Assembly: GCF_003987135.1 (NCBI RefSeq) | Contig: NZ_PIPJ01000002.1 | Coordinates: 496,001 to 560,000, forward strand | Source of the DNA: Aliidiomarina iranensis | GTDB lineage: Bacteria > Pseudomonadota > Gammaproteobacteria > Enterobacterales > Alteromonadaceae | Length of the DNA: 64,000 nucleotides | Direction: 5' to 3' | Shown: one piece after another, positions 36,749 to 47,020 of the stretch | How positions within the stretch are numbered: the stretch's first letter is position 1 | How the letters are laid out: every line of letters starts with the position of its first letter | The notes under the pieces: model-generated | Databases searched by the model: none | Told to the model about the DNA's origin: nothing | Seen by the model: only the letters and a program-made list of their open reading frames with translations | Program-made: the position numbers and the translations under genes

Positions 36749-37945
36749 TTATTCCTCGTTCGCCGCGGTTTGGCCACGAGGGCTTTCAATATCATCGGGG
36801 GTGCGCACGCGCATACCATTCAAGGGCGTTTCTAACTGCGTGAGCATAACGCGCTCACCATCTTGCAAACCACCGCTTACATAAACGGTATCGTTAATGC
36901 GCCGATACACATCGATTGTGCGCTGTTCAATGGTGTTTTCCGAGGTAATCACCCAAACTTGCTGATTACTATTCACAGCGTAGCGCGGCAATTCAATGAG
37001 GCCTTGTACACTAATGCCTTGTACCTCTGCACGTACAAAGCGGCCAAAGGTAAGCGGCTGTGCGTGTGGTGCTTCATCGCGGTTGTAGGGATCGAGCACT
37101 TCCACTACCGCAAAGGTTACGCGCCGATCACTATCCACTACACCTTCGGTTCGAACTAGGTTACCCAGCCACTGCCGCGTAAGGCCACCAATCTCGGCCC
37201 GTAAAATCACTCTTGGCCCAACAAAATTAGGCTCTCGGCCGGTGGGCACATCAAGTAACGCTAAATCGAAATCCGAGAGGGGCAAACGAATTTCGGCAGT
37301 ATCGGTACCGAATAAGGTAGCCACATTACTGTTCACTGAAATATATTGGCCGAGGTTCACATTGCGTGCTTGTAGCACCCCGGCAAATGGGGCTTTTATC
37401 TCGGTTCGCTCAAGGTTGCGCTCGGCTTGTGCTAATCGCGCTTCTGCTGAGCGCAAATTGGCAAGTTCGCTGGCAATTTGCGGCCGGCGTAAGCCTAGAT
37501 CTGGTATGTCACCTGCTTCTATGGAGCGCCATTCCGCCTCGGCAACTTGGCCGCGAGCCCGTTCCTCTGCTACTGAGGCCTGCGCTCGGGCAAGATTTGC
37601 TTTGGCTTCCTCTACGGCAGTAGCGTAATCAAACTCATCGATTCGCAGCATTGGTTCGCCAGCATCGAAAAAACCACCAGCTTCAAACTTAGGCGACACC
37701 CACGCAATACGCCCGGACACTTCAGCTGTAACTTGCGTTGCAAAGCGGGGCATAACATTTCCCTGCGCCGGCACTGAAAACTGCACTTCTTTGCGTTCCG
37801 CCAAGTGATATTCAACTAAAACCGGCAAACGTTCATTAGTTTGTTGCGGCGGCGGCGTTCGCGCCTTACCCATGAAAATAAAAATTACAATGGCAGCAGC
37901 AATCAAAATGATCGGCAGGAAGATAAAGCGTTTTTTCATGGCCAT
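36749..37945 (-). CDS. RND membrane-fusion (periplasmic adaptor) protein
   Basis: The protein has 398 residues. An N-terminal membrane anchor (FIFLPIILIAAAIVIFIFM) precedes a biotinyl-lipoyl half-domain (GNVMPRFATQVTAEVSGRI). A helical hairpin (about 110-185, Ala/Glu/Arg-rich) is followed by the second half-domain (IKAPFAGVLQARNVNLGQYIS). Beta-barrel and membrane-proximal domains complete it. It links the permease to an outer-membrane channel. It is the first gene of the two-gene operon; the 293 bases upstream contain no gene and no regulator. Confidence 0.92.
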   Translation of the reverse strand: MAMKKRFIFLPIILIAAAIVIFIFMGKARTPPPQQTNERLPVLVEYHLAERKEVQFSVPAQGNVMPRFATQVTAEVSGRIAWVSPKFEAGGFFDAGEPMLRIDEFDYATAVEEAKANLARAQASVAEERARGQVAEAEWRSIEAGDIPDLGLRRPQIASELANLRSAEARLAQAERNLERTEIKAPFAGVLQARNVNLGQYISVNSNVATLFGTDTAEIRLPLSDFDLALLDVPTGREPNFVGPRVILRAEIGGLTRQWLGNLVRTEGVVDSDRRVTFAVVEVLDPYNRDEAPHAQPLTFGRFVRAEVQGISVQGLIELPRYAVNSNQQVWVITSENTIEQRTIDVYRRINDTVYVSGGLQDGERVMLTQLETPLNGMRVRTPDDIESPRGQTAANEE

Positions 37946-38238
37946 GGTAGGAAGTTACCTTGTTTAAATTCTTATTGTAGTAAATGTTTTAAGGTTGCGC
38001 TGTTTTCGCTCTGCGTACTTGGTGCTTATTGGCTCGGGCCTAGTTCGCACTTTTCTGCACATTTTGGTAGTTTGCCGCCTCATTCGCTTACAACTACCCA
38101 ACCGCGCTGAAATTATAACCGTATTATCCGCTTATTTATTCCCCTTGTCAGCGCCTAAAATTCAACTTATTCGCGAAAACGGCAAGGAAAATGTAACAAA
38201 ATGTTTCAAAAATCCATTCATCGTGCATTTTCGCTAGT

Positions 38239-39216
38239 TTATCGCTCGCGCTTCAAAACTAACCACTTCTGTTGGCGGTACACTTCTATATTAGCCCATT
38301 GCACACGCACTTTTTTTCCGCCAGTACTACGCTGAATTTGCGTAGTCAGTTCATTCAGTACCGCAAAACTTGGAATAGGCGCTGAAAGGTGCTGCAGCCA
38401 TGCCCGCAAAAGCGCTCTTTGCCGCATCTCCGAAAGCTGCCACCAGCCTTGCAGGTGCAAGCGGCCATCACTTTCTAACTGAGCTTGTAGATGCTCCTGC
38501 AGTAATTCATCGAGTAACGCTGTTTGTTCGGCACATAGCTGAGCTGAACGCGCCACCGTATCGAGAAATTGCGGCCAACGCGCGGTTAAAATGGGAATAA
38601 TCTCGCAGCGTAAAAAGTTACGCTCAATGGTGGTATCGGTGTTGGTGTCATCCTCAATCCATTCAACACCATGGGCATGGGCATAGGCATAAATCTCTGC
38701 CTTGGTAATACTTAACAAGGGCCGAAATAATCGGCGATTACCCACAAATGCCGATTCTCGCGCCATTGCAGCTAAGCCTTTGGGCCCGGCACCGCGCTTT
38801 AACTGCAATAAGAAAGTTTCGGTTTGATCGTTGCGATGCTGGCCCAGCAAAATAACCGCGTTATCTTCGGTTAATTCAGCCATGCGCTGATACCTGGCAT
38901 TGCGCCCTTGCTCTTCTTTACTTAATCGAGCACCCGAGGGCACAGCCAGGGGCTCCACAACGGCAGAAATTTCCGATTTTTGGCAATAGGCGCGCAGAAA
39001 CTCCGCCCACTTGGGTGAATCTGGGTGAAAGTAATGATCAAGGTGAATCGCTAGGTAAGTGTATTCTGGATGTTCTTCACGGTAACGCAAGGTAAGATCA
39101 AGCACGCTCTGTGAATCTGCACCACCCCCGAGGGCCACCACAATTTGGTGGCCGGGGCTAAGCGCTAAGCTATCCAGCTGCTTGGCGAAATCAGGATATA
39201 GATCGGTAGTAACCAA
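38239..39216 (-). CDS. tilS: tRNA(Ile)-lysidine synthase, short form
   Basis: It modifies C34 of the minor tRNA-Ile to lysidine so that it reads AUA. The 325 residues contain the N-terminal ATP-pyrophosphatase domain and the central TilS domain (LLRAWLQHLS... WANIEVYRQQKWLVL). They end before the C-terminal domain present in the roughly 430-residue E. coli enzyme. The PP-loop reads GGGADS (30-35) instead of the usual SGGxDS; the later motifs (GQHRNDQTETFLLQLKRGAG, RPLL, ERNFLR) are normal. The start is TTG 39216 with AAGGAG 9 bases ahead. It follows accA as in E. coli. Confidence 0.9.
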   Translation of the reverse strand: MVTTDLYPDFAKQLDSLALSPGHQIVVALGGGADSQSVLDLTLRYREEHPEYTYLAIHLDHYFHPDSPKWAEFLRAYCQKSEISAVVEPLAVPSGARLSKEEQGRNARYQRMAELTEDNAVILLGQHRNDQTETFLLQLKRGAGPKGLAAMARESAFVGNRRLFRPLLSITKAEIYAYAHAHGVEWIEDDTNTDTTIERNFLRCEIIPILTARWPQFLDTVARSAQLCAEQTALLDELLQEHLQAQLESDGRLHLQGWWQLSEMRQRALLRAWLQHLSAPIPSFAVLNELTTQIQRSTGGKKVRVQWANIEVYRQQKWLVLKRER

Positions 39217-39251
39217 TACTTTAAGCTCCTTACGAAGCGCGATTGATGTTT

Positions 39252-40208
39252 TTAATTGTAACCGAACGACATTAATTTCTGATAGCGGCGTTCAAGTAGC
39301 TCTTCTTTCGATAAACCAGATAACGCATCTAAATCAGCTAGAATGTGTTGCTTAATGCGGCTGGCGGTTTCGTTGTAATCACGATGCGCACCACCGAGAG
39401 GTTCGGCAATGATTTCATCGATAAGGCCAAGCTCCAAAGAACTCTGAGCGGTAACACCCATGGCTTCAGCAGCTAAGTTTGCTTTTGTGGCACTCTTCCA
39501 CAAAATCGATGCACAGCCCTCAGGCGAAATTACCGAGTAAGTGCTGTACTGCAGCATATTCACTTTATCACCAACACCAATGGCTAACGCACCACCAGAT
39601 CCGCCCTCGCCAATAACCGTGCAAAGAATCGGCACATTTAACCGCGCCATAACTTTCAGATTTCGAGCAATCGCTTCACTTTGGCCCCGCTCTTCAGCGC
39701 CAATACCGGGGTAGGCGCCAGGCGTATCGATAAAGGTAATAATCGGCATATTAAAGCGCTCCGCCATTTCCAACAGGCGTAGGGCTTTGCGATAACCTTC
39801 GGGCTTTGGCATACCAAAATTGCGGCGTACCTTTTCTTTGGTTTCTCGGCCTTTTTGTTGGCCAATCACCATTACCGGCTTGCCATCCAAGCGAGCAATT
39901 CCGCCCACAATCGCTTTATCATCCGCAAACGCGCGATCACCGGCTAACTCATCAAACTCGGTAAAGATTAGCTTGATGTAATCAAGCGTGTAAGGGCGCA
40001 ACGGGTGCCGCGCTAATTGGGCTACTTGCCATGCGCCTAAATTGCCATAAATCTTTTCAGTTAACTCAGTACGCTTTTTTTGTAGCTGTTTAACTTCTTT
40101 TTCTAAATCAATATCAAGATCACCTTTCGCACCAACTGCGCGCAATTCATCAATTTGCGCTTGCAGTTCCGCAATAGGTTTTTCGAAGTCTAAAAAATTA
40201 AGATTCAT
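39252..40208 (-). CDS. accA: Acetyl-CoA carboxylase carboxyltransferase subunit alpha
   Basis: It forms malonyl-CoA with AccD in the first step of fatty-acid synthesis. Its 318 residues have an N-terminal helical pair ([13 protein letters not shown]...) and a crotonase-type carboxyltransferase fold. [49 protein letters not shown] and [15 protein letters not shown] are diagnostic. It lies 15 bases after dnaE in the conserved dnaE-accA order. Confidence 0.97.
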   Translation of the reverse strand: MNLNFLDFEKPIAELQAQIDELRAVGAKGDLDIDLEKEVKQLQKKRTELTEKIYGNLGAWQVAQLARHPLRPYTLDYIKLIFTEFDELAGDRAFADDKAIVGGIARLDGKPVMVIGQQKGRETKEKVRRNFGMPKPEGYRKALRLLEMAERFNMPIITFIDTPGAYPGIGAEERGQSEAIARNLKVMARLNVPILCTVIGEGGSGGALAIGVGDKVNMLQYSTYSVISPEGCASILWKSATKANLAAEAMGVTAQSSLELGLIDEIIAEPLGGAHRDYNETASRIKQHILADLDALSGLSKEELLERRYQKLMSFGYN

Positions 40209-40223
40209 CAGTGGCTTCCAAAT

Positions 40224-43200
40224 TTATTCAAAGCTCAGCCGGACATTCTCTTCGCCCAACTGCAATTTTAATTCATATAGCAAATCATCGCCCGGCTCTA
40301 TAAACCAATCGGGTCCTGCCTCGAGCAACGCCGCAGCGCCTTCAATCTGACAAACAAAACGAACCGGACAAGTTCCTCTCGGTGCTTCCCGGATAATATT
40401 TATCACTTGTTGCGGTATTTCGTTGTCTTTAAGTGTAAGCGATAATTCTAAAGCGCGAACATATTGTGCCCGCGCTTGCTCTAAAGTCATAACTTCACTG
40501 GCGGTCATTGTATTGCCCCCAGCGAAAGAATCAAATCGGATCTCTCCTTTCACCCAGAGAATTTGGTCTTTCTCGAGCAATGCTTCATATTGCTCATATT
40601 CGCGATTAAACAAGCGAATTTCTAAACGCGCACTTTTATCATCTAGGGTAAATAACCCCCAACGTTGATTCTTTTTGTTGATCATCGAGCGCGTATCGAG
40701 CACCAAACCGGCAACTGAGAGCTGCTCGCCCTTCCGTGTAGTGCGAATATCCGCTAAACGACAACTGGTATACTTCGACAACTCTTTGCGGTAACGGTTC
40801 ACTGGATGCCCAGTAAGATACAACCCTAGGGTTTCCCGCTCCCCTTCAAGCCATACCCCCTCGGGCCAAGGCGCCACATGTTCAAACTCATGTTCAATTT
40901 TATCGGGCTCTGCCGCCAAAACACCAAACAAATCGTGTTGCCCAACCGCTTCCGCCTGGGCGTGCTGCTCCGCTTGGCGCATAGCTTTATCTAAACTCGC
41001 CATGAGCGTAGCGCGGTGTGGCCCCAATGAATCCATGGCGCCAGCGCGAATCAAACGCTCCATCACTCGCCGATTTAGCCGCTTTAAATCAACTCGGCAA
41101 CAAAAATCAAAGAGATCTGTGAACGCGCCTTCGGCACGCGCCGCGATAATCGATTCAATCGGCCCCTCACCTACCCCTTTAATAGCGCCAATGCCATACA
41201 CTACGCGGCCTTCAGCATCAACCGTAAACTTGTATTGGCCGGCGTTAACATCCGGTGGAAGAATGGTCAGCCCCATGCGCTCACATTCATCTACCAAGGT
41301 AACAATTTTATCGGTGTTATCCATATCCGCTGACATCACCGCAGCCATAAACTCAGCCGGATAATGCACTTTCATCCACAAGGTTTGATAAGAAACCAAT
41401 GCATAGGCCGCGGAGTGGGATTTGTTAAACCCATAACCGGCAAATTTTTCCACCAAATCGAAAATCTTCATTGCCAATTCTGGGTCAATGTTATTTTCTG
41501 CGGCACCCTGGCGGAACACTTCCCGCTGTTTTGCCATTTCTTCCGGCTTTTTCTTACCCATAGCGCGGCGTAATAAATCAGCACCACCGAGTGAATAACC
41601 AGCGAGCACCTGCGCAATCTGCATCACTTGTTCTTGATAAAGAATAACGCCGTAAGTTGGTTCTAAAATAGGTTTCAGGCTATCGTGTTGATAGGTAGAA
41701 TCTGGATACGAAACAGCTTCTTTGCCGTGTTTCCGATCGATAAAGTTATCCACCATGCCCGATTGCAATGGGCCTGGCCGAAAGAGTGCTACCAAGGCGA
41801 TAATATCTTCAAAGCTATCTGGCCGTAGCCGTTTAATTAGTTCTTTCATACCCCGCGATTCCAGCTGGAATACCGCGGTAGTATCGCCTTTTTTCAGAAC
41901 ATCGAAACAACGCTGATCGGTAAGTGGGATACTCTCAATTAAAATCGGCTCTTTGCCTTCTTGTTGCCGCCGCGGATTCACCATATCCAATGCCCATTGA
42001 ATAATAGTGAGGGTTCGTAAGCCTAAGAAATCGAATTTTACTAGGCCGGCCGTTTCCACATCGTTTTTATCAAATTGTGTAACCGGGAAACGGCCTTCCG
42101 AATCGCAATAAAGTGGCGTGAAATCAGTGATTTTGGTAGGTGCAATTACCACACCACCGGCATGCTTACCCGCATTACGGGTAACGCCCTCTAAACGCCG
42201 TGCCATATCGATAACTTCGCGAACATCATCATCGCTTTCATACAATTCCGGCAACCGCGGTTCTTCAACAAAGGCTTGTTCTAAGGTCATGCCCGGTGTG
42301 GGGGGAATAAGTTTTGAAATCCGATCCACAAACCCGTAAGGATGCCCCAGCACTCGGCCAACATCACGCACTACCGCCTTCGCCGCCATGGTTCCGAATG
42401 TAATGATCTGCGATACCGCTTCGCGGCCATAGAGTTCGGCAACGTGGTCAATTACCTCATCACGGCGATCCATACAAAAATCCACATCGAAATCTGGCAT
42501 GGATACTCGTTCAGGGTTTAAGAAACGCTCGAAAAGTAGATCAAACTCAAGGGGATCCAAATCAGTGATTTTTAGTGCGTAAGCCACCAAAGAGCCGGCA
42601 CCGGAACCACGGCCAGGGCCTACGGGAATGTTGTTATCTTTGCTCCACTGGATAAACTCCATCACGATCAAGAAGTAACCAGGGAACCCCATGTTATTAA
42701 TTACTTCCAGCTCAATGGCGAGGCGCTCATCATATTCACCACGAGCTGCCGCCCGCTTTTCTGGATCAGGAAAGAGAAATTCCAAGCGCTCTTCAAGGCC
42801 TTCTTGAGATTTTTTAACTAAAAATTCTTTTTCGGTAAGGCCACCGGTGGGAAAGTTCGGCAAAAAGTATTCATTAAGGCGCACACTAACATTACAGCGG
42901 CGGGCAATTTCAACTGTGTTGCTGATGGCTTCTGGAATATCGGCAAATAGCGCCTGCATTTCTTCGGAAGAGCGTAAGTATTGCTGTTGGCTGTATTTTT
43001 TTGGCCGCCGCGGATCAGCAAGCGTGTAGCTATCATGAATCGCCGCACGAATTTCATGGGCTTCGAAATCATCTTCTTTGAGAAACACTACTTCATTCGT
43101 AGCAACAACTGGAAGCTCGTGTTCTGCCGCCAGTGCTACCGCTGCATGCAAGCTATTCTCTTCTTCTGCACGGCCGGTTCTTACGAGCTCGAGATAAAAG

Positions 43201-43694
43201 CGATCAGTAAAATTTGTTTGGTAAAAGGCTATGCTGTTATCTAATGCCTTACGTTGATTCCGCAGTTGCGCTCTGGCGATATCGCCATCTTTTCCGCCCG
43301 AAAGCAAAATTAACCCTGCACCCCACTCGGCCAGCCACGCTTGATCAATACAAGGCTTGTTGCAACGATGGCCGCGCAAATAACCTTCAGAAATAAGAAT
43401 GGTGAGATTTTTATAACCTTCTGCATTCATGGCTAGGGCGGTAAGGCGGAAGGGTTCATCGGGCCAATCGTCGCTGAGAACATTTAAATCAGCACCAATA
43501 ATGGGCTTCAGGCCAAGGCTGCGAGAGGTTTGATAATAACGCACTAAACCGCACAAATTCATTTCGTCGGTTAATGCCATGGCAGGCATACCGAGTTCGG
43601 CAACGCGGTTACAAATTGGCTTGATTTTTTGCAAGCCATCTACCATAGAAAAATCACTATGAATACGCAGATGAACAAATGGCTGTGCGCTCAT
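40224..43694 (-). CDS. dnaE: DNA polymerase III alpha subunit
   Basis: Replicative polymerase of 1156 residues. The PHP domain comes first ([19 protein letters not shown]). The palm follows, with catalytic Asp residues in [16 protein letters not shown] and [16 protein letters not shown]. Thumb and fingers ([36 protein letters not shown]), a helix-hairpin-helix region, an OB domain and the tau-binding tail complete it. GGGAG precedes ATG 43694. It leads the dnaE-accA-tilS cluster; the upstream region carries 12-base repeats. Confidence 0.98.
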   Translation of the reverse strand: MSAQPFVHLRIHSDFSMVDGLQKIKPICNRVAELGMPAMALTDEMNLCGLVRYYQTSRSLGLKPIIGADLNVLSDDWPDEPFRLTALAMNAEGYKNLTILISEGYLRGHRCNKPCIDQAWLAEWGAGLILLSGGKDGDIARAQLRNQRKALDNSIAFYQTNFTDRFYLELVRTGRAEEENSLHAAVALAAEHELPVVATNEVVFLKEDDFEAHEIRAAIHDSYTLADPRRPKKYSQQQYLRSSEEMQALFADIPEAISNTVEIARRCNVSVRLNEYFLPNFPTGGLTEKEFLVKKSQEGLEERLEFLFPDPEKRAAARGEYDERLAIELEVINNMGFPGYFLIVMEFIQWSKDNNIPVGPGRGSGAGSLVAYALKITDLDPLEFDLLFERFLNPERVSMPDFDVDFCMDRRDEVIDHVAELYGREAVSQIITFGTMAAKAVVRDVGRVLGHPYGFVDRISKLIPPTPGMTLEQAFVEEPRLPELYESDDDVREVIDMARRLEGVTRNAGKHAGGVVIAPTKITDFTPLYCDSEGRFPVTQFDKNDVETAGLVKFDFLGLRTLTIIQWALDMVNPRRQQEGKEPILIESIPLTDQRCFDVLKKGDTTAVFQLESRGMKELIKRLRPDSFEDIIALVALFRPGPLQSGMVDNFIDRKHGKEAVSYPDSTYQHDSLKPILEPTYGVILYQEQVMQIAQVLAGYSLGGADLLRRAMGKKKPEEMAKQREVFRQGAAENNIDPELAMKIFDLVEKFAGYGFNKSHSAAYALVSYQTLWMKVHYPAEFMAAVMSADMDNTDKIVTLVDECERMGLTILPPDVNAGQYKFTVDAEGRVVYGIGAIKGVGEGPIESIIAARAEGAFTDLFDFCCRVDLKRLNRRVMERLIRAGAMDSLGPHRATLMASLDKAMRQAEQHAQAEAVGQHDLFGVLAAEPDKIEHEFEHVAPWPEGVWLEGERETLGLYLTGHPVNRYRKELSKYTSCRLADIRTTRKGEQLSVAGLVLDTRSMINKKNQRWGLFTLDDKSARLEIRLFNREYEQYEALLEKDQILWVKGEIRFDSFAGGNTMTASEVMTLEQARAQYVRALELSLTLKDNEIPQQVINIIREAPRGTCPVRFVCQIEGAAALLEAGPDWFIEPGDDLLYELKLQLGEENVRLSFE

Positions 43695-43742
43695 AAACTC
43701 CCGCTTTTGTTGGCTTATTTTATTTTTTATTGAGCTGTTTTT

Positions 43743-43870
43743 TGGCCCTGCTTTTTAACCTGCTAGCTGGCTTATTTTTGGGCCTGTTTTTTAGCTTATT
43801 TTTGGCCTGCTAGCTGGCCTGTTCGTTGGCCTGCTTATGGGCCTACTTGTGAGCCTATCCGCCAGCTTGA
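43743..43870. repeat. 12-bp degenerate repeat array upstream of dnaE
   Basis: GCCTGCTAGCTG, GCCTGTTCGTTG, GCCTGCTTATGG, GCCTACTTGTGA and GCCTATCCGCCA stand in register at 43805-43864. They are preceded by looser copies (GGCTTATTTTTG, GGCCTGTTTTTTAG) from 43743. The array begins about 50 bases from the dnaE start codon. Confidence 0.75.
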
Positions 43871-44247
43871 ACAAGGATTGGCAGGCAATTTATACCGTGC
43901 AAATTCAATCCTAATTGAGTAGCCATCTATTGTGCCTTAATCACGTGAGGGTGTCACCTAAACCGGCCGTAAAGTTGCACTTAGAAATAGCAGTATAAGA
44001 TGCATCAACGGCTTACTTGGTTCCTCTCACACTGATTCAGAACTTTGTTTGCAGGGGGCTAAAACGAAAACTAGCAAACGATTTCTGAGCTTTATAAATG
44101 CATAGAATGATTAATGATGTTTAGGTGAGATGGTACAGAAAAACCTAACTGCAGCATAGAATATATAAAGGGGGCTATTACAGACAAAAGGGGGATTATT
44201 GCTGGCAAAAGAGGAGAACTTAAGAATCAACCAAGATGGGGATAAAA
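43871..44247. other. Intergenic sequence between the dnaE leader and the tRNA-Asp genes
   Basis: 377 bases without a supported gene, likely holding the dnaE promoter and the 3' trailer of the tRNA transcript. I see no clear terminator hairpin or known motif. Confidence 0.5.
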
Positions 44248-44324
44248 TGGCGGAACGGACGGGACTCGAACCCGCGACCCCCGGCGTGACAGGCCGGTAT
44301 TCTAACCAACTGAACTACCGCTCC
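44248..44324 (-). tRNA. tRNA-Asp (GTC), copy 3
   Basis: 77 bases including encoded CCA; begins GGAGCGGTAG and has anticodon GTC in CCTGTCACG. The T-arm GGTTCGAGTCC is intact. It is the most promoter-distal of three identical copies. Confidence 0.97.
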
Positions 44325-44462
44325 ACATTTTATCTAGCGCTTACTTTTCTTGCTCTTTCTTTTCTTTCACTTGCTTGTTTTGCTTTAACTTACCTAGCTT
44401 AAGGTAACTGGCGTTAACTTGATTGGCAAGGATTAGCTAATTTGAGTGTTACATATCAAGGT

Positions 44463-44539
44463 TGGCGGAACGGACGGGACTCGAACCCGCGACCCCCGGC
44501 GTGACAGGCCGGTATTCTAACCAACTGAACTACCGCTCC
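44463..44539 (-). tRNA. tRNA-Asp (GTC), copy 2
   Basis: Identical in sequence to the flanking copies, with encoded CCA. The spacer to copy 3 is 138 bases and to copy 1 is 23 bases. Confidence 0.97.
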
Positions 44540-44562
44540 AAACCTGGATATTTTGATGAAAT

Positions 44563-44639
44563 TGGCGGAACGGACGGGACTCGAACCCGCGACCCCCGGC
44601 GTGACAGGCCGGTATTCTAACCAACTGAACTACCGCTCC
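44563..44639 (-). tRNA. tRNA-Asp (GTC), copy 1
   Basis: First of three identical copies, with encoded CCA. It lies 77 bases after the -10 element of a strong promoter. A tRNA-Asp gene also follows dnaQ in E. coli (aspV). Confidence 0.97.
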
Positions 44640-44716
44640 GCACCAAAGCATTCGTTTTCACTCTTGCTGCTTTCATCTGCGTTTTGTGTGTTAAGCACAC
44701 CCTCAACGCGGCGAGG

Positions 44717-44745
44717 ATAATACGAGGCCGACCGCGCGGAGTCAA
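44717..44745 (-). promoter_or_regulatory. Strong promoter of the tRNA-Asp operon
   Basis: TTGACT (44745-44740), a 17-base spacer, then TATTAT (44722-44717), followed by a GC-rich discriminator (CCTCGCCGCG). The GC discriminator is the hallmark of stable-RNA promoters under stringent control. Confidence 0.85.
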
Positions 44746-44808
44746 CCCCTTTTTTAACTCTTTGTAGCTCGATCGCTCAGCTTTAAACCAATTGCTGAAA
44801 TTTGCATC

Positions 44809-45579
44809 TTAATTTGCTGCAGTTTCATCCAATTGCCACAAGCACTCACCACTTTCTTGTTGAATCTCACGCAGGTAATTTTCATGGGCGCTGCGCTCAT
44901 CGGCGCTGGCAGAAATGATTTTTAACGGGCTACGTTCACTACCTAATCGGCGAATTTCTTGTTCCCGGCCCGCTGCAGTTTGCTGCGATTGGGCGGGTTG
45001 GAATAATTTACGCTGCCCACCTGTCATTAACAGAAAAACATCGGCTAGAATTTCCGCATCGAGCAAAGCCCCATGCAAAGTTCGATGACCATTTTCTACA
45101 TCGAAACGTTTACATAACGCATCAAGGCTATTGCGTTGTCCAGGAAACTGCTGCCGTGCAAAGGATAAAGTATCGAACACACTGGCCACGTCGGTAACGG
45201 TTCCGTATTGGCTGCCGAGTAAGCGTAATTCGTTATTCAAAAACCCCACATCGAACGGTGCATTGTGGATAACCAATTCCGAGTCTTTGATAAAAGCTAA
45301 AAAATCATCCACTACTTGCGCAAATACAGGCTTATCGACCAAGAACTCATTGGTTATACCGTGAACACGAATGGCATCTTCTTCAACAAAGCGCTCAGGG
45401 TTTAGATAAACGTGAAAGTGCTTGCCGGTTAATTTGCGGCCAATCATTTCTACACAACCGATTTCAATCACCCGATGGCCTAATGCAGGATCGATACCGG
45501 TAGTTTCAGTATCCAACACAATTTGTCGTTTCGTGCGATCAATTTGTTCCTGTTCTTTACTTAAATCTGTGGGTTGCAT
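44809..45579 (-). CDS. dnaQ: DNA polymerase III epsilon (proofreading 3'-5' exonuclease)
   Basis: It edits errors made by DnaE. The 256 residues contain ExoI IVLDTETTGID (D23, E25), ExoII HNAPFDVGFLNNEL and ExoIII HRTLHGALLDAEILADV. The C-terminal tail (from about 190) contains the alpha-binding segment. Divergent from rnhA with only 65 bases between them, the same arrangement as in E. coli, so the two promoters must overlap. Confidence 0.96.
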   Translation of the reverse strand: MQPTDLSKEQEQIDRTKRQIVLDTETTGIDPALGHRVIEIGCVEMIGRKLTGKHFHVYLNPERFVEEDAIRVHGITNEFLVDKPVFAQVVDDFLAFIKDSELVIHNAPFDVGFLNNELRLLGSQYGTVTDVASVFDTLSFARQQFPGQRNSLDALCKRFDVENGHRTLHGALLDAEILADVFLLMTGGQRKLFQPAQSQQTAAGREQEIRRLGSERSPLKIISASADERSAHENYLREIQQESGECLWQLDETAAN

Positions 45580-45644
45580 GAATTGTACCTCGTTACCCCG
45601 ACACGTATACTCACCAATAGAATTCCACTTATCTTATAGCATCC

Positions 45645-46133
45645 ATGAACGATAACAAACCAAAGAAAGCAACTGTGATTATTTATACCGATGGCTCTTG
45701 CTTGGGCAATCCAGGGCCGGGCGGCTATGGTGTGGTGTTGCAAGCTGGTAAACATAAAAAAGAATTAGCAAAGGGCTTTCGGCTCACTACCAATAACCGC
45801 ATGGAGTTGCTAGCGGCTGCGGTGGCGCTAGAGAGTTTAACACGCCCTTGCGCGGTTGAGCTTTGGACCGATAGTGAGTATGTGCGCCAAGGTATCACCA
45901 GTTGGTTAGTAGGTTGGAAGCGCAATAATTGGCGTACTAGCCAGAAAAAACCAGTTAAAAACGTAGATTTGTGGCAACGTTTAGATAAAGCGCAAGAACG
46001 CCACGATGTGGCATGGCATTGGGTTAAAGGTCATGCTGGGAATGCGGGTAACGAGCGTTGCGATGTTTTGGCTCGCGAAGCGGCTACTTACGCTGCCGAG
46101 CATGAAGATAGTGGCTATGTTCCCTCCGCTTAG
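45645..46133 (+). CDS. rnhA: Ribonuclease HI
   Basis: It degrades RNA in RNA-DNA hybrids. The 162 residues carry the acid residues [15 protein letters not shown] (D16), NNRMELLAA (E54), WTDSEYV (D76) and NERCDVLA (Asp). The conserved [10 protein letters not shown] loop is present. The core matches E. coli RnhA (155). The final codons G-Y-V-P-S-A plus TAG are the first unit of a 21-base tandem repeat that continues for four more copies downstream. Confidence 0.96.
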   Translation: MNDNKPKKATVIIYTDGSCLGNPGPGGYGVVLQAGKHKKELAKGFRLTTNNRMELLAAAVALESLTRPCAVELWTDSEYVRQGITSWLVGWKRNNWRTSQKKPVKNVDLWQRLDKAQERHDVAWHWVKGHAGNAGNERCDVLAREAATYAAEHEDSGYVPSA

Positions 46134-46217
46134 GGCTATATTCCCCCCGCTTAGGGCTATGTTGCTTCCGCTTAGGGCTATATTCCCCCCGCTTAGGGCT
46201 ATGTTGCTTCCGCTTAG
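46113..46217. repeat. Five 21-bp tandem repeats carrying the rnhA stop codon
   Basis: Units start at 46113, 46134, 46155, 46176 and 46197, each beginning GGCTAT and ending CCGCTTAG. In the rnhA frame each unit reads G-Y-V/I-P/A-S/P-A-stop. Units 2 and 4 are identical, as are 3 and 5, so the last step was a 42-base duplication. Confidence 0.95.
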
Positions 46218-46235
46218 GGCTTTGGCGGTAAGGCG

Positions 46236-46970
46236 CTAGCTTTTACTGTAGCGACCTGCGGCCACCGATTCTGGCCTTAAGCTGCGTTTTTGCCGGCGTT
46301 CAGCCAGCCGCATAGGTGTTAGCGGCCATTCACGCTTACGTGCTACCAAATAATATCCAGCTTGCAACCAAGGGGCGTTATCTAATAACCAAGCCCATCC
46401 CTGTTCCGGATCGCGCGTTTTCGACCACGGCACACCCGCGGCAAAATAACCAAACGCCAATACCTCATAATGCATGAGAGAGAGCCAATCGCGAACTCGT
46501 TGCGGGCTAAACATACGGCTGTTCCATGGCGCATATCGGCCCGCACCCGGCACCACACGAATCAATTGGCCAGGCGAAAAGGGATTATTCAATGCGAGAA
46601 TTAAATGACCATCAGCGCGCATAACTCGATTTACTTCTCTTAAAACTGCGTGTGGATCCGCGTGATATTCCAGCTCATGGGCGAGCAACACGGCATCAAC
46701 AGTGTTCTCAAAAAAAGGAAGGGCATGGAGTTGCGCCTTAACTTCTGCATTTTTTCCAATACCAACCGAGTATTGTTCGCGGATTCGACAATTATTCGGC
46801 AAGCTAGCACTCAAACTACCGAGCTTTAGCAAATAATGCCCAAAAACCGTTTCCCAGTGCGGCGCCAGCACATCTTCTAGCGCATCACACCACCACTGCC
46901 CATGGCGCATTTGCTGCCAATCTTCGAGTAAAGGTTGCGAATATTCACTCGTTGCCGGTTTTAACCACAT
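46236..46970 (-). CDS. Class I SAM-dependent methyltransferase (YafS-like)
   Basis: This 244-residue protein lies in the position of E. coli yafS, between rnhA and gloB. A methyltransferase-11 type fold is visible: VDAVLLAHELEYHADPHAVLREVNRVMRADGHLILALNNPFSPGQ covers motifs II-III. Motif I is degenerate, with no clear GxGxG around residues 40-60. PWLQAGYYLVARKRE ends the domain. Substrate unknown; the weak motif I leaves activity open. Confidence 0.82.
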   Translation of the reverse strand: MWLKPATSEYSQPLLEDWQQMRHGQWWCDALEDVLAPHWETVFGHYLLKLGSLSASLPNNCRIREQYSVGIGKNAEVKAQLHALPFFENTVDAVLLAHELEYHADPHAVLREVNRVMRADGHLILALNNPFSPGQLIRVVPGAGRYAPWNSRMFSPQRVRDWLSLMHYEVLAFGYFAAGVPWSKTRDPEQGWAWLLDNAPWLQAGYYLVARKREWPLTPMRLAERRQKRSLRPESVAAGRYSKS

Positions 46971-47020
46971 AGGGATTCCTTTTATACTGTTAACTCAAGC
47001 ATAACAGGTTGAGGGTAACG

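Noticed and set aside
44199-44402. Plus-strand frame across a tRNA-Asp gene
   Set aside because: It reads the complement of the tRNA and has no independent support.
46006-46239. Alternative frame through the rnhA repeat giving FPPLRA-type repeats
   Set aside because: Starts inside rnhA without a ribosome site; periodicity comes from the DNA repeat.
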